A stretch of 7,039 nucleotides of DNA from Candidatus Heimdallarchaeota archaeon AB_125 (GCA_001940755.1 MEHH01000147.1:1-7039); one strand, 5' to 3'. Counted from the stretch's first letter, positions 1-6,324 are shown. Notes: generated by a model from the sequence alone, not told the origin. A program made the numbers and translations.

Positions 1-1223
1 AGTAAGAAGAAAACTGCGACTAATAATGTGGTCGTTATCAAATCAGCACTTGAACTAAGTAGGGGATTAACAAGATTATCGGGGTCCATACCTAATCTAA
101 AAGTGATGAAAGTTGCAGAAATAGCAATTAAACTTACTATAATAAAAGATAGGAAATTAACAATAATTAGTAGACCTAAGATTGATCCAAAAATACTGAA
201 TGTAATTCCCTCTGGAAATATTGCAATTCCAAGTAAGCTCATTGCTGTAATTATGATTAGTGATGCTGTGATTATTCCAGCAAAATTGATTGTAAAGTCT
301 CTACTTCTTAATGTACTAAGTGATGGTTTCATCGTACCCAAATGTAATTTGGTTGTACTTGTATTAGCTAAAATCGAACTCTGACTTCCAACAGTACTAA
401 TAATTGCTGGATAAAATACTATCAAAATTGGAACAGAAGACAGAATTACTGAAAAGGAAGCTAGAACAGTTCCTGTTCCAGCAGCTATTAGATTAGTTAT
501 TGTTAGTACTGGTAAGGTCTGTAGAATCCCTGATTTAACATATGTAGTTTTTCTGAATTTCACTATTAAGAAAATGAATAGAGCAATAAAAAGTGTGATA
601 ATGGGAATTCCAATGAAATAGTGAAGCTTGATAACTGGATTCCAGGGTCTATATAACCAGCAAACAGCTGCAAAGATAATAGTAATTAGTATGTCATTTA
701 CTGAAGATGTAACTGGGTAAGCAAAAACATCAGGATCTCCTTTTTTCTTAAATATAAAAAAGGTTAGAGCAAATGAAATTGTCATCGATATAATAGCTGT
801 AAATACAAAAGTCGTAAATGTTATTGAAAATATTTTCAGCACATCAATAAAATCTAAATTAAGTTTCAGAACAAATCCAAGAATCGAAGTTACACCGCTT
901 ATTAAGATTGAATCATAAATTGTTAAGATTAAAATTAATACTATTAGATGGACGAATCTATCAGTGTTATTTTTCCAAGTTGGTTTGATAGTTCCTAGAT
1001 GAAGTGCGGTTCCAAGTTTACCTGTAAGAACTCCATTAATATCTCCTCTAACAGTGAGAAGCAATGGGTAAATAAGGAATATCCAAGGGATAAATAAGGA
1101 GAGAGACTGTAGAAAAGTTGCAGCACTTCCAGCAACTAATCCTCCAAAATCAAAAACCATTCCACCCACTACTGAAAGAGTGAAACCAGCAAAAATTGAG
1201 AAGGTTGAACGGTTCTTTGACAT
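1..1223 (-). CDS. SLC41/MgtE-type divalent cation transporter, two MgtE repeats (3' end cut by window edge)
   Basis: This is a polytopic membrane protein, readable for 407 residues from the ATG at 1223 to the left edge without a stop. It probably moves Mg2+ or another divalent cation across the cytoplasmic membrane. It contains two homologous halves. Half 1 has a PLLLTVRGDINGVL segment near residue 53 and GDPDVFAYPVTSSVND at 162-177. Half 2 has a YPAIISTVGSQSSIL segment near 271 and GMDPDNLVNPLLSSSAD at 378-394. Asp177 and Asp394 fall at the same place in each repeat; in the MgtE family a membrane Asp in this region binds the ion. No N-domain or CBS domains precede the membrane part, so it resembles the SLC41-like archaeal type rather than classical bacterial MgtE. 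About ten membrane helices are expected. An in-frame TGA lies upstream with no other start between, so ATG 1223 is secure. Only the extreme C-terminus is likely missing. The family call is firm; the ion is inferred. Confidence 0.85.
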   Translation of the reverse strand, partial: MSKNRSTFSIFAGFTLSVVGGMVFDFGGLVAGSAATFLQSLSLFIPWIFLIYPLLLTVRGDINGVLTGKLGTALHLGTIKPTWKNNTDRFVHLIVLILILTIYDSILISGVTSILGFVLKLNLDFIDVLKIFSITFTTFVFTAIISMTISFALTFFIFKKKGDPDVFAYPVTSSVNDILITIIFAAVCWLYRPWNPVIKLHYFIGIPIITLFIALFIFLIVKFRKTTYVKSGILQTLPVLTITNLIAAGTGTVLASFSVILSSVPILIVFYPAIISTVGSQSSILANTSTTKLHLGTMKPSLSTLRSRDFTINFAGIITASLIIITAMSLLGIAIFPEGITFSIFGSILGLLIIVNFLSFIIVSLIAISATFITFRLGMDPDNLVNPLLSSSADLITTTLLVAVFFL

Positions 1224-1242
1224 ACTGAATAAAGATGTTCTA

Positions 1243-1254
1243 AATATTAATAAA
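1243..1254 (-). promoter_or_regulatory. TATA-like box for the MgtE-type gene
   Basis: On the minus strand this reads TTTATTAATATT, centred about 26 nt before the A of the ATG at 1223. That is the usual archaeal distance from TATA box to transcription start, so the mRNA may be leaderless. No Shine-Dalgarno sequence is visible, which agrees. Position and composition are the only evidence, in an AT-rich background. Confidence 0.4.
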
Positions 1255-1275
1255 GCTAATGTTCACGAAAAACTG

Positions 1276-1284
1276 AAAAAAAAA
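1276..1284 (-). terminator. Oligo-T terminator after the small 1305-1667 gene
   Basis: The minus strand has nine consecutive T residues starting about 20 nt past the TAA stop at 1305, preceded by another T-rich stretch. Archaeal RNA polymerase terminates at such T-runs without needing a hairpin. It separates the small gene from the transporter gene downstream. Confidence 0.5.
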
Positions 1285-1304
1285 TTGAAACTAAAAGCAG
1301 TTAC

Positions 1305-1667
1305 TTAGAACTGTCGAATACCTAATTTCTCAGTAACTTCTATTCTTCGTTTAGCTAAGGCAAAGAAGTTATCAGCAACTTTTATTGTCTTTTCTAGTTT
1401 AGGATCTAAATCAAACAGCTGTTTGTAGCGTTTGGAAATAGGATTCTCAGAAGATGCAATCTCATTTCCCAAAGCAATTGCATCACTATATTTATTATCC
1501 AGTAAAAGCCAAGAAAATCGCAAATTGGGATTTATATCAATATCTTCACGTGGGATTAAGTCCAAATTCATAACTAATATCCAGGATAAGGTTTCAAACA
1601 TGTCTGGAGCTATTTTGTCGCATAATTTTTTCAAATCAACATATCTATCTTCACGAACAGCACTCAT
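1305..1667 (-). CDS. Small hypothetical helical protein, 120 aa
   Basis: I do not recognise this protein. It is 120 residues from the ATG at 1667 (MSAVREDRY...), has no signal peptide, no membrane segment and one cysteine, and looks mostly alpha-helical. It has a Trp/Leu-rich stretch in the first half (ETLSWILVMNLDL) and a charged helix at the end (FALAKRRIEVTEKL). A GTG three codons upstream (1676) would give 123 aa. I prefer ATG because the GTG lies inside the inverted repeat at 1673-1702 and would leave only about 6 nt of leader from the predicted transcription start. A good TATA box precedes it and a T9 run follows it, so it appears to be its own transcription unit. Two TAA stops in nearly adjacent positions end it. 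That it is a real gene rests on the promoter, terminator and coding-like composition. Confidence 0.65.
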   Translation of the reverse strand: MSAVREDRYVDLKKLCDKIAPDMFETLSWILVMNLDLIPREDIDINPNLRFSWLLLDNKYSDAIALGNEIASSENPISKRYKQLFDLDPKLEKTIKVADNFFALAKRRIEVTEKLGIRQF

Positions 1668-1672
1668 TGTAA

Positions 1673-1702
1673 TCACACAGTTACTTAACTAAAATTGTGT
1701 GA
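1673..1702. promoter_or_regulatory. 7-bp inverted repeat between TATA box and start of the 1305-1667 gene (possible operator)
   Basis: TCACACA (1673-1679) and TGTGTGA (1696-1702) are exact inverted copies with a 16-nt spacer that itself contains GTTA-CT-TAAC (1680-1689). The half-site centres are 23 bp apart, close to two helical turns. The element sits over the expected transcription start, a typical place for an archaeal repressor. The PadR-type regulator gene next door is one candidate binder, by position only. Alternatively it could fold as a leader RNA hairpin. Confidence 0.45.
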
Positions 1703-1704
1703 GC

Positions 1705-1713
1705 TATTTATAT
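1705..1713 (-). promoter_or_regulatory. TATA box with purine-rich BRE for the 1305-1667 gene
   Basis: The minus strand reads AAAAAGGATATAAATAGC. ATATAAATA is the TATA element and the A/G-rich run before it fits a TFB recognition element. It is about 42 nt from ATG 1667, predicting transcription start near 1682 and a leader of about 15 nt. It is the best-looking promoter in the window. Confidence 0.65.
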
Positions 1714-1730
1714 CCTTTTTCCTTAATTCG

Positions 1731-1749
1731 TAAAAAATAAGAAAATAGG
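1731..1749 (-). terminator. T-rich terminator after the PadR/methyltransferase-like gene
   Basis: Directly after the TAA at 1754 the minus strand reads CCTATTTTCTTATTTTTTA, with runs of four and six T. This is a plausible archaeal T-run terminator. It is followed at once by the promoter of the next gene. Confidence 0.4.
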
Positions 1750-1753
1750 AAGT

Positions 1754-2698
1754 TTATTTTTTGACTGCTATTGCACATACTATTTCATGTAAAAAGATCA
1801 ATTTTACGTTCTCTTCTCCAAAAACTGCTGCAACTTTGGATTTTAATTTCTCAGGTAAGAATTGAAGCAATTCTCCAGATCCAGTCTTAGGAATGAAAAT
1901 TTGAAAACCGTGAGTTAATTCTTTAAGAGCATTCCATAGGTAACTCTCAAATTCAATTAATTCAAAGAATGCGACTTTCCCTCCAGGTTTTAGAATCCTG
2001 TGTACTTCCTTGATGTATTCTTCAGAATCCTTCTCACTGAGAAATCCTAATGCCAAAACTGACATTATTCTATCCAATAAATCCATCTTTAGTGGAATAT
2101 CTTCTGGATTGGATCTGATGTTTTGGTAGTATGGAACAATATAATCTTTAGCAAAAGGGAGAAGTATATTGAAACGACTTTGGGAGTCTTCATCAGTTGA
2201 ATGAACACACTGATTGCACATCTCAGGTACTAAAAATTCAGGGTTATTGGGACTAACTACTCCAAAATTCATCTCACGTAGACATCCCATTGTTTTTACA
2301 CAAACCTCATTTAGCAGTTCGATTAGCTGCCCAGCCATGCCTTCAAATATCGAACTTATTCCCCAGAACAGTGCTCTTCTGAGCTGAATCTGTCCTCTTT
2401 CAGTTATTTCCAGGAATGTTTTATACCCTTGTCCTGGAATAGAATTTGTCAATATCATTTCAGTCTTTTCCAATCTATCAAATATTGCATAAAAAGAACT
2501 TTCAGGTTTACCAGCAATACTATCATGCTTATCTCTGAGAAGGTTTATCATTTCTCCTTTATAGACAGGTTCTAATGATTTATCCAAGATTTTTAAAATT
2601 TCTAATTCTATCCAATTAACAGAAAATACGGTCAGTATTCTTCTATCTGAAGTATCTATATCTAAAGATAACAAATTGTTTTCTTCGTTCTTGACCAT
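1754..2698 (-). CDS. PadR-type winged-helix regulator fused to a methyltransferase-like domain
   Basis: The protein has 314 residues in two parts. Residues about 28-112 match a PadR-type winged helix: an ELEILKILD first helix, the SSFYAIFDRLEKTEMI recognition region (68-82) and FLEITERGQIQL (95-106) on the wing side. Residues about 205-314 resemble the second half of a class I SAM-dependent methyltransferase, with the hallmark EVHRILKPGGKVAFFE at 231-246. The glycine-rich motif I that binds SAM is not visible before it, so the domain may be a non-catalytic ligand sensor. Between them lie Cys133, Cys139, Cys161 and Cys164, the last two in a CNQC pair, which could bind a metal or act as a redox switch. 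ATG 2698 is fixed by an in-frame TGA upstream. The likely role is a DNA-binding regulator that responds to a small molecule or metal. Target and ligand are unknown; the adjacent transporter and small gene are possible targets. Confidence 0.75.
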   Translation of the reverse strand: MVKNEENNLLSLDIDTSDRRILTVFSVNWIELEILKILDKSLEPVYKGEMINLLRDKHDSIAGKPESSFYAIFDRLEKTEMILTNSIPGQGYKTFLEITERGQIQLRRALFWGISSIFEGMAGQLIELLNEVCVKTMGCLREMNFGVVSPNNPEFLVPEMCNQCVHSTDEDSQSRFNILLPFAKDYIVPYYQNIRSNPEDIPLKMDLLDRIMSVLALGFLSEKDSEEYIKEVHRILKPGGKVAFFELIEFESYLWNALKELTHGFQIFIPKTGSGELLQFLPEKLKSKVAAVFGEENVKLIFLHEIVCAIAVKK

Positions 2699-2709
2699 TA
2701 TTGCACCAT
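2696..2709 (-). promoter_or_regulatory. Shared leader element ATGGTGCAATAATG at the start of the PadR fusion gene
   Basis: The start codon is the last ATG of this 14-mer. GGTG lies 5 nt before it and can pair with the archaeal 16S tail, so it may serve as ribosome binding site. The same bases also spell a tiny upstream frame, ATG GTG CAA TAA, whose stop overlaps the real start as TAATG. The neighbouring gene starting at 3480 has the same element with one difference. Confidence 0.5.
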
Positions 2710-2730
2710 GTAAGTTTCAGTAGGAGTTTG

Positions 2731-2737
2731 TTATAAA
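2731..2737 (-). promoter_or_regulatory. TATA-like box for the PadR fusion gene
   Basis: The minus strand reads AAGAAGGTTTATAACAAAC. TTTATAA is centred 36 nt before ATG 2698, with a purine-rich BRE-like stretch ahead of it. The predicted transcription start is near 2708, at or next to the upstream ATG of the shared leader element. A perfect 10-bp palindrome, TTAAGCTTAA (2763-2772), lies about 30 bp upstream and could be a regulator site. Confidence 0.5.
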
Positions 2738-2784
2738 CCTTCTTTTTTCTAAATTATCTAATTTAAGCTTAAGATATTAGAAAT

Positions 2785-2810
2785 AAAAAAAACTAAGAAA
2801 AAGAAGAGAG
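2785..2810 (-). terminator. T-rich terminator after the secreted-protein gene
   Basis: Immediately after the TAA at 2812 the minus strand is pyrimidine-rich and holds a run of five T and then a run of eight T (2785-2792). This fits an archaeal T-run terminator that ends the transcript of the surface protein gene. Confidence 0.5.
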
Positions 2811-2811
2811 A

Positions 2812-3480
2812 TTATTTTGCCTTTGTTCTTCTTTTACGAATTAACACTAATGCTCCAATGGATAGTAATCCAAGGAAAATCCAACTGAACTGGAGTGGAG
2901 CTTCAACTATATAGCCTAGAAATTCTAATTCTATTTCACTATCAGCTTCATTTCCTACTTCTACACTAACAAAATGTTCGTAGTATCTTTTTGTGACTCC
3001 ATCATCAGGATCTATTTCAAATTCAACAAAAAGAGTATAATCCCCTTCTTCAACTGTGAAATTCACATAGAACAAAGATCCTGTTCCATCTGTAACATTA
3101 AACAAGGTTGGATTATCTTCAAACTCATCTCTAATGAGTATTGTGTGAGTATCATTTTTCCTTTCAATATGCCAGAAAAGAGGAAATCCTTCTCCTGTGT
3201 ATTTATTACCATCAACTTTGACACTAGCGTATACTTTTTGCAATTCTTCTTCAGATAATGGTCCTGGATAAAGATCATCTTTAAGTTTGACAGTAAAATT
3301 AGCACCTACCGGAATATCTTCGTAGTAATCTACAGATTTTGTAACATTCCATGTAAAAGTACCATTTTTAATCATTATATCTGAATAGTAAAGTTCATCT
3401 CCATCTTGGGCTGAAATGGTGGAAGCCATAAATGCAGATAACATTAAAACAACTAAACTTAGTTTTAGTACTTTTTTCAT
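2812..3480 (-). CDS. Secreted, C-terminally membrane-anchored surface protein
   Basis: The protein has 222 residues. It starts with a classical signal peptide (MKK, then a hydrophobic core, cleavage expected after about residue 24 in TISAQDG). It ends with one membrane helix (about 198-214, FSWIFLGLLSIGALVLI) followed by a basic tail (RKRRTKAK), so the bulk faces outside. The ectodomain is rich in beta-prone, acidic sequence, suggesting one or two immunoglobulin-like sandwiches. It has six N-x-T sequons (Asn39, 45, 61, 109, 128 and 140) and no cysteine. This layout is common among archaeal surface-layer-associated proteins, but I recognise no specific family. Start ATG 3480 is supported by the signal peptide directly after it and by GGTG 5 nt upstream. 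The function is unknown; a cell-surface binding or structural role is inferred. The minus-strand neighbours give no clear functional link. Confidence 0.8.
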   Translation of the reverse strand: MKKVLKLSLVVLMLSAFMASTISAQDGDELYYSDIMIKNGTFTWNVTKSVDYYEDIPVGANFTVKLKDDLYPGPLSEEELQKVYASVKVDGNKYTGEGFPLFWHIERKNDTHTILIRDEFEDNPTLFNVTDGTGSLFYVNFTVEEGDYTLFVEFEIDPDDGVTKRYYEHFVSVEVGNEADSEIELEFLGYIVEAPLQFSWIFLGLLSIGALVLIRKRRTKAK

Positions 3481-3491
3481 TATTTCACCAT
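3478..3491 (-). promoter_or_regulatory. Shared leader element ATGGTGAAATAATG at the start of the surface-protein gene
   Basis: The last ATG is the start codon at 3480. GGTG, 5 nt upstream, can act as a short Shine-Dalgarno sequence. The 14-mer matches the one at 2696-2709 in 13 positions and likewise encodes a three-codon frame ending in TAATG. A TATATAAA run (about 3492-3499) lies only 16 nt from the start, too near for a normal TATA box; TTTAAAAAAA near 3526-3535 is a better-spaced candidate. Confidence 0.45.
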
Positions 3492-3567
3492 TTTATATAA
3501 CGGATGAAATAGCTACAGCATAGGTTTTTTTAAACTTTGCCTCTTATCCCTTTTTAATTTCAGAGAG

Positions 3568-3573
3568 AAAAAA
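3568..3573 (-). terminator. Weak T-run terminator after the TPR-like gene
   Basis: About 17 nt after the TAA at 3590 the minus strand has six T residues (CGCTTTTTTCTCTC). It is short, so it may only partly end transcription and could allow read-through towards the surface-protein gene. Confidence 0.3.
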
Positions 3574-3589
3574 GCGAGAATAAAGAGAT

Positions 3590-5248
3590 TTAGAGTTTTG
3601 ATTCAAGATTTTGTATCTTGTCTTGGTCTTCAAGTTCTTTTGCAATCCCAAGCGCTTTTGATAGATATTCTTTTCCTTTGTCTGTTTGGGAAGAAATTAA
3701 GATACTACCGATTTTGTCATAGATTCGCATAGAATCAAATTGATTGTTTAATTCTTCAAAGATTGAAACAACTGCTTGATAATCTGCTAGGGCTTTATTA
3801 CTATCTTTCATTGCCTTTATATCTGCTAAAATTTCCTTAATCAATCCTTCATAGTAAGGATTATTTCTTTTAGAAGCAAGATCGATTCCTTTACTTGCAT
3901 GTTTTTGAGCAGCCTTTATATTATTTGGAATAGCTCCCATTGCTAATTGATAATTCATATAAATTTGAACATTATAGAAGAATGAAGCATCTTCCTCTTG
4001 CTGAGTAAGGAACTGAACATATTTCTCTAGCTTCTTCTCAAGTTTATCGAATCTTTTGACATTCTTTCCTTGAAGGGCAAGGATCTGAGACCCCAGATAG
4101 TTATAAAAAGCATTACCATAGTTCAATTCTTTCTGATAGTAATCTCCGATAGTTTCATAGTGCTTTGAGTTTTCTATGAGTTCATATTCATTCAACATTG
4201 ATAGTTTCTCAATATCAAGTAGAGGTTTACTGATGTTTATCTCAATCAAATCTTTGGTGACATATTGAAGTTGTTCTTTTTTGATTCTTCGAATAATATC
4301 AGTAATGCCTGTTGAAGTATATATCTCAAAAATCTTCTTCGTTCCTGGAGTATCAACAAGAGGTTCGATTTTAGGAAGATTAATAAAATAAGTGGCTGCA
4401 AATCCTTGCTTGAGTGAAACTAGAACTGTTTTTAATGCTTTTTCAGTTTCTTCAATTTCTTCTAAATCAGTAAATCCTCGTAATAACCTTCTTGCATCTG
4501 ATAGATTTTGAAAAGCTGTTTGGTAATCTTCTTTGACATAATTAACTAAACCTAGCCTGTATTTGATTAATCCCTGGTATTTCAGATCTTCTGTTTTTTC
4601 AAAGTAGGAGAGACTCTCAGCATAAAGATTGTAAGCATTATCCATTTCAGTTTTAAACATACAATTTGCTAGTGAATAGGAATTTTCTGCATAATACTCA
4701 TCTTCACCAATTTCTTCAGCTATTTCTCTAGCTTGGTTAAAAACAACAGCAGCATCTTTAAAATCAAAATATACCAGATTTTCACCAAATTTAGAAAGAC
4801 TGAGTAAGTGCAATTTCTTGTCGTCTGACTTTCTAGCTTCACTTACTGAAAGAAGATAATATTCTGTTGCATCCTTATGTTTTCCTTGAGAGGTTAAGAG
4901 AGAAGCAATAAGAGAAGCAATTTTGGATGTAATATAATGTGCATCTAATCGTCTTCCTTCATTGAGTAAATTTGCGGCTTCATTAATTGCATCAGATATG
5001 TTTCCCTCTCTAACTTTTGCTAATAAAGTTTCAAATTTTTTCTCTAGTTCCTTGGTTTCATCAACTATTTTATCACCATAAGTAATGATAATATCAGATT
5101 CAGCAAGACCAGCATTCTGATCGTCAGGAAGCTCTTCTAAACCTTCAAGATCAGACATAACTTCCATATCTAAACTGAATTCATCCATTTTGTCAAGATC
5201 TTCATACTCCTCATCCTCTAGATCTTCAACGCTTCGTTCCTCATCCAT
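3590..5248 (-). CDS. Large TPR-like alpha-helical repeat protein with acidic N-terminal tail
   Basis: The protein has 552 residues from ATG 5248. Residues 1-43 are strongly acidic (22 Asp/Glu against two Lys/Arg) and probably disordered. From about 60 to the end it is a chain of paired helices with TPR-like character. Examples are GKHKDATEYYLLSVSEARK (122-140), FDFKDAAVVFNQAREIAEE (161-179), EDYQTAFQNLSDARRLL (240-256), LNYGNAFYNYLGSQILAL (375-392) and the terminal KGKEYLSKALGIAKELED (524-541). Residues about 285-345 are less repeat-like and may be a separate module. No membrane segment or catalytic motif is visible. TPR proteins act as cytoplasmic scaffolds for protein-protein binding; no partner can be named. 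A TTG-started reading from 5281 would add 11 residues, but the predicted transcription start lies near 5277, so ATG 5248 is preferred. The PH/GRAM-like gene lies just upstream on the same strand, and the two products might work together. Confidence 0.8.
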   Translation of the reverse strand: MDEERSVEDLEDEEYEDLDKMDEFSLDMEVMSDLEGLEELPDDQNAGLAESDIIITYGDKIVDETKELEKKFETLLAKVREGNISDAINEAANLLNEGRRLDAHYITSKIASLIASLLTSQGKHKDATEYYLLSVSEARKSDDKKLHLLSLSKFGENLVYFDFKDAAVVFNQAREIAEEIGEDEYYAENSYSLANCMFKTEMDNAYNLYAESLSYFEKTEDLKYQGLIKYRLGLVNYVKEDYQTAFQNLSDARRLLRGFTDLEEIEETEKALKTVLVSLKQGFAATYFINLPKIEPLVDTPGTKKIFEIYTSTGITDIIRRIKKEQLQYVTKDLIEINISKPLLDIEKLSMLNEYELIENSKHYETIGDYYQKELNYGNAFYNYLGSQILALQGKNVKRFDKLEKKLEKYVQFLTQQEEDASFFYNVQIYMNYQLAMGAIPNNIKAAQKHASKGIDLASKRNNPYYEGLIKEILADIKAMKDSNKALADYQAVVSIFEELNNQFDSMRIYDKIGSILISSQTDKGKEYLSKALGIAKELEDQDKIQNLESKL

Positions 5249-5297
5249 AGAATTCACAATATTATGTTCTAACAATAACAAGTAAAGATGACATACT

Positions 5298-5309
5298 TAT
5301 ATTTATCCC
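5298..5309 (-). promoter_or_regulatory. TATA box for the TPR-like gene
   Basis: The minus strand reads GGATAAATATAA, centred about 55 nt before ATG 5248 and predicting transcription start near 5277 with a leader of about 29 nt. It lies in the short gap after the PH/GRAM-like gene, so the TPR-like gene can be transcribed on its own. It also argues against a TTG start at 5281. Confidence 0.55.
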
Positions 5310-5334
5310 TAGTATTAAAGGAAAAATTGAGTTT

Positions 5335-5709
5335 CTAGGAGATTTTTTTCATTTGATTTTCAATTGTGGATACCCACAAATCTAATTCTTTGACCTGCCA
5401 AGCTATAGAATCAACTTCACCTTCATTATTGATAAATTCTACTTTTAAAAGACGTCTAGATTTGGTTTTGTCAAGATGCCATTTAGGGGTACTAATTGCA
5501 TGAACAAGATCCAATAATATATGAAAATCTTTTTTGGGAACATACATTCCAAAGTAGATCTCTTTCTCAGTCAAATATAATAGACCTAATCCTCTCACTT
5601 GACCTCTACCCTTTGATTCTTGACCAAAACTGTTGGCAGAAACAGGACCAATTATAATGTTTTTATCCTTCATTTTTTCAAAAATAACCTTTTTTCGTTT
5701 ACTGAACAT
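5335..5709 (-). CDS. Small PH/GRAM-like domain protein, 124 aa
   Basis: Residues about 16-121 have the pattern of a PH/GRAM-type fold. A run of short beta strands includes RGLGLLYLTEKEIYFGMYVP (39-58), where small single-domain PH-like proteins usually carry G-x-L-x-LT-x-x-x-L-x-F. Next come FHILLDLVHAIS (62-73), RRLLKVEFIN (85-94) and EVDSIAWQV (98-106), and then a closing helix LDLWVSTIENQM (109-120). The N-terminus is basic (MFSKRKK). There is no signal peptide or membrane helix. Domains of this type bind lipids or proteins; no catalytic role is expected. ATG 5709 has a GGAG Shine-Dalgarno sequence (5718-5721) 8 nt upstream, the clearest in the window. The stop is 86 bases before the TPR-like gene's start on the same strand. 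The fold is assigned from the sequence pattern only. Confidence 0.65.
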   Translation of the reverse strand: MFSKRKKVIFEKMKDKNIIIGPVSANSFGQESKGRGQVRGLGLLYLTEKEIYFGMYVPKKDFHILLDLVHAISTPKWHLDKTKSRRLLKVEFINNEGEVDSIAWQVKELDLWVSTIENQMKKIS

Positions 5710-5717
5710 TATTTATT

Positions 5718-5721
5718 CTCC
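5718..5721 (-). promoter_or_regulatory. Shine-Dalgarno GGAG for the PH/GRAM-like gene
   Basis: GGAG on the minus strand lies 8 nt before ATG 5709. It is the only textbook-like ribosome binding site among the minus-strand genes here and supports that start. Confidence 0.5.
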
Positions 5722-5763
5722 AAGCTTCTGTATACAAAATAGCTCTTTAAGAGTATGTAAAAA

Positions 5764-5791
5764 AGAAAACAGACATAATTGTTTGTTTTCT
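5764..5791. repeat. Strong hairpin, 12-bp stem with TAAT loop
   Basis: AGAAAACAGACA (5764-5775) pairs with TGTTTGTTTTCT (5780-5791) across a 4-nt TAAT loop, with one position that is a mismatch in DNA and a G-U pair in RNA. It lies 55-82 nt before ATG 5709. It could be a regulator site, a leader structure or the scar of a small mobile element. It is nearly symmetric, so strand cannot be decided. Confidence 0.55.
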
Positions 5792-6019
5792 CTAACCTTC
5801 ATGTTGCTCAATCAAGTAACTGCACTTGTTGTAATTATAGGTATCAAGGATTTAGTTAGGAGAGAGGATATCGAAAAGAAACCAGGATATTATTTGGTAG
5901 GTACAATAGTTAATCTCACTTTATCTATTCTACCTGATAATATTAGACTTACCAGTATAGTGAACCTAACCTCTTTTTCTTATTTTTCTTCTTAAGGGAT
6001 AACTATATTAAGATTCAAG

Positions 6020-6030
6020 CATATAAATTA
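6020..6030 (+). promoter_or_regulatory. TATA-like box upstream of the frameshifted cysteine-rich gene
   Basis: CATATAAATTA is centred about 72 nt before ATG 6097, predicting transcription start near 6051 and a leader of about 46 nt. The background is AT-rich, so this is only a candidate. Confidence 0.35.
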
Positions 6031-6096
6031 ATTAGATATTTTTTTTGCGTTTTCAGTTTAAGAAGTAGTAATAACTATCAATAGGAAGTATGTAAA

Positions 6097-6305
6097 ATGC
6101 CTGAATGTAAGCTGAATGCGATAAATGTGGAGAAAAGTGGGGTTGTAACTTCCCAACTTACTCTGAACACCAACACTATGAAGAAGTTGTTGAGTTAGGA
6201 TATTATTGTAATTCATATTGTCCAAATTGTGATTCAGAGAATCGCAAAGATACAGAAAATATATTCAAAAAACTTCATGTTTCTGGTTATGTTAAGAAGA
6301 AGTAA
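6097..6305 (+). pseudogene. Frameshifted copy of the small cysteine-rich protein
   Basis: The ATG at 6097 opens MPECK, then the frame must move by one base to continue. From 6114 another frame reads 63 residues to the TAA at 6303, beginning ECDKCGEKWGCNFP and containing LGYYCNSYCPNCDS. That frame has an in-frame TAA at 6108 and no start codon of its own before the conserved part. Joined at about codon 6, the product aligns without gaps to the intact gene at 6711-6953 over about 57 residues, with roughly half identical and all seven cysteines kept. The leader is also related: 14 of the last 17 bases through the ATG match. The simplest reading is one deleted base in a duplicate that was otherwise still under selection. 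A sequencing or assembly error, or programmed -1 frameshifting, is possible; no classic slippery heptamer is visible. Confidence 0.7.
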
Positions 6306-6324
6306 CATTAGCATTTCTTAAAGT

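Larger units (their letters stand above)
5710..6096. other. Gene-poor region between the divergent minus and plus transcription units
   Basis: This stretch holds the upstream signals of the minus-strand PH/GRAM-like gene, including an 11-bp palindrome CTCTTTAAGAG (5743-5753) and the hairpin at 5764-5791. It also holds a TATA-like box (6020-6030) for the frameshifted plus-strand gene. An open frame runs on the plus strand from ATG 5801 to a stop at 5995 (64 codons, starting MLLNQVTALVV). It has no ribosome binding site and no recognisable motif, so I do not call it a gene. The rest shows nothing I can assign. Confidence 0.5.

Noticed and set aside
28..384. Plus-strand open frame of 118 codons
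   Set aside because: It lies opposite the MgtE-type gene, whose minus-strand frame shows the clear family repeats and DPDN motif. The plus-strand translation is a low-complexity Ile/Lys/Leu shadow.
5249..5281. TTG start adding 11 residues to the TPR-like protein
   Set aside because: The TATA box at 5298-5309 predicts transcription starting near 5277, after the TTG. ATG 5248 leaves a reasonable leader.
5801..5995. Possible 64-residue plus-strand gene within a longer 5633-5995 frame
   Set aside because: The left part overlaps the PH/GRAM-like gene on the other strand. The right part has no ribosome binding site or known motif, and neither strand gives a convincing protein.
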